Assembly: GCA_041689615.1 (NCBI GenBank)
Contig: JBDNFW010000033.1
Coordinates: 62,001 to 126,000 of the forward strand
Direction: 5' to 3'
DNA length: 64,000 bases
DNA from: UBA7359 sp041689615
GTDB taxonomy: Bacteria; Pseudomonadota; Gammaproteobacteria; Eutrophobiales; Eutrophobiaceae
Shown: one piece after another, positions 63,736 through 64,000 of the stretch
Numbering within the stretch: the first letter of the stretch is position 1
How the letters are laid out: every line of letters starts with the position of its first letter
Program-made: the position numbers and the translations under genes
Notes under the pieces: generated by a model
Databases searched by the model: none
Told to the model about the DNA's origin: nothing
What the model saw: only the letters and a program-made list of their open reading frames with translations

Positions 63736-63754
63736 TTTTAATAAGGTAACGACA

Positions 63755-64000
63755 TTGGCAACAGAACAACCGACACAATCCATATTAGACAATGTTGCAG
63801 CGGGATTAGACCATTTTGATCCTTTTCAAGGCTTTGTTGAAGATGGTAAGAAATTAAACATCCGTTATGGATTTCGTCTGGGAAAAATAAATTTTCTTGT
63901 CAATGAATTCTCTATGTCTGAAGTTGTTAAGAAACCTGTTATTTATTCTATACCAAATACCCCATCTTGGATTCAAGGATTAATTAATTTACGTGGCATT
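63755..64000 (+). CDS. CheW/PilI-like coupling protein, 3' end beyond window
   Basis: 82 visible codons from a TTG with AAGG 9 nt upstream. After a lead of about 30 residues the CheW domain starts with NIRYGFRLGKINFLV, and VVKKPVIYSIPNTPSWIQGL followed by INLRGI is the usual CheW core. CheW-type proteins link a methyl-accepting receptor with a histidine kinase; in the pil-chp set PilI is the counterpart. PilJ- and ChpA-like genes would be expected next, outside the window. Confidence 0.82.
   Translation, partial: MATEQPTQSILDNVAAGLDHFDPFQGFVEDGKKLNIRYGFRLGKINFLVNEFSMSEVVKKPVIYSIPNTPSWIQGLINLRGI

Noticed and set aside
1..64000. CRISPR arrays, rRNA or tRNA genes
   Set aside because: No regularly spaced repeats and no tRNA-like cloverleaf or rRNA sequence were noticed in the gaps by eye; a covariance scan was not possible.

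Overview
The window is chromosomal DNA from an AT-rich gammaproteobacterium. The block rpsB-tsf-pyrH-frr-uppS-cdsA-dxr-rseP-bamA-skp-lpxD-fabZ-lpxA-lpxB-rnhB-dnaE-accA-tilS (about 11.5-31.7 kb, minus strand) has the classic gammaproteobacterial order. Divergent from it run map, glnD, mutH and dusA. A PqqA-type peptide gene, an SRPBCC protein resembling MxaD, and a FimX-like protein next to pil-type chemosensory genes would suit a free-living aquatic, perhaps methylotrophic, Thiotrichales/Methylophaga-like lineage. That placement is inference; no rRNA or marker phylogeny was available.

Layout. 1-5.4 kb: a VOC protein cut by the window edge, a membrane thioredoxin-like protein, a 35-residue zinc ribbon, an SRPBCC protein, an NtrC-type regulator with its histidine kinase, an orphan pqqA with a strong terminator, and cytochrome b561. 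5.5-10 kb: a compact plus-strand run of L,D-transpeptidase, DUF302 lipoprotein, ExbB/MotA-like channel, MotB/ExbD-like partner, small membrane protein and a membrane vWA-FHA protein. This looks like an envelope complex I cannot name. 10-31.7 kb: the envelope/translation/replication macro-operon, ended by a DUF455 gene and an unknown gene. 31.9-42 kb: map, glnD, mutH, dusA, an FKBP isomerase, a TPR protein, prc, and an NAD-type isocitrate dehydrogenase with no standard start codon. 42-51.7 kb: S9 peptidase, small TPR protein, CbiX-like chelatase, HDOD protein, mtaB, a poly-Asn protein, PilZ-like protein, msrA, a TauE/SafE permease and an SDR.

51.8-53.8 kb is a mobile scar. A 116-codon TraR/DksA-type zinc-finger gene is split by an insertion with a 2-bp target duplication. 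The insertion holds a complete IS30-family element (51878-53106), a DUF6494 gene, and the last ~80 bp of a second, diverged IS30 copy. Degenerate sequence with a NADAR-domain remnant follows.

54.7-64 kb is a signalling region: a cyclic-nucleotide-binding-domain protein, a FimX-like REC/degenerate GGDEF/coiled-coil/degenerate EAL protein, a Sel1-repeat protein, a cspA gene with an in-frame stop, a four-repeat protein whose N-terminus resembles an ISL3 transposase DNA-binding region, a DUF6976-type protein, two response regulators (the second PilH-like) and the start of a CheW/PilI gene. The two best candidates for undescribed systems are the 5.5-10 kb channel/vWA-FHA operon and the 59.8-62.4 kb pair fused to the front of the pil chemosensory cluster.
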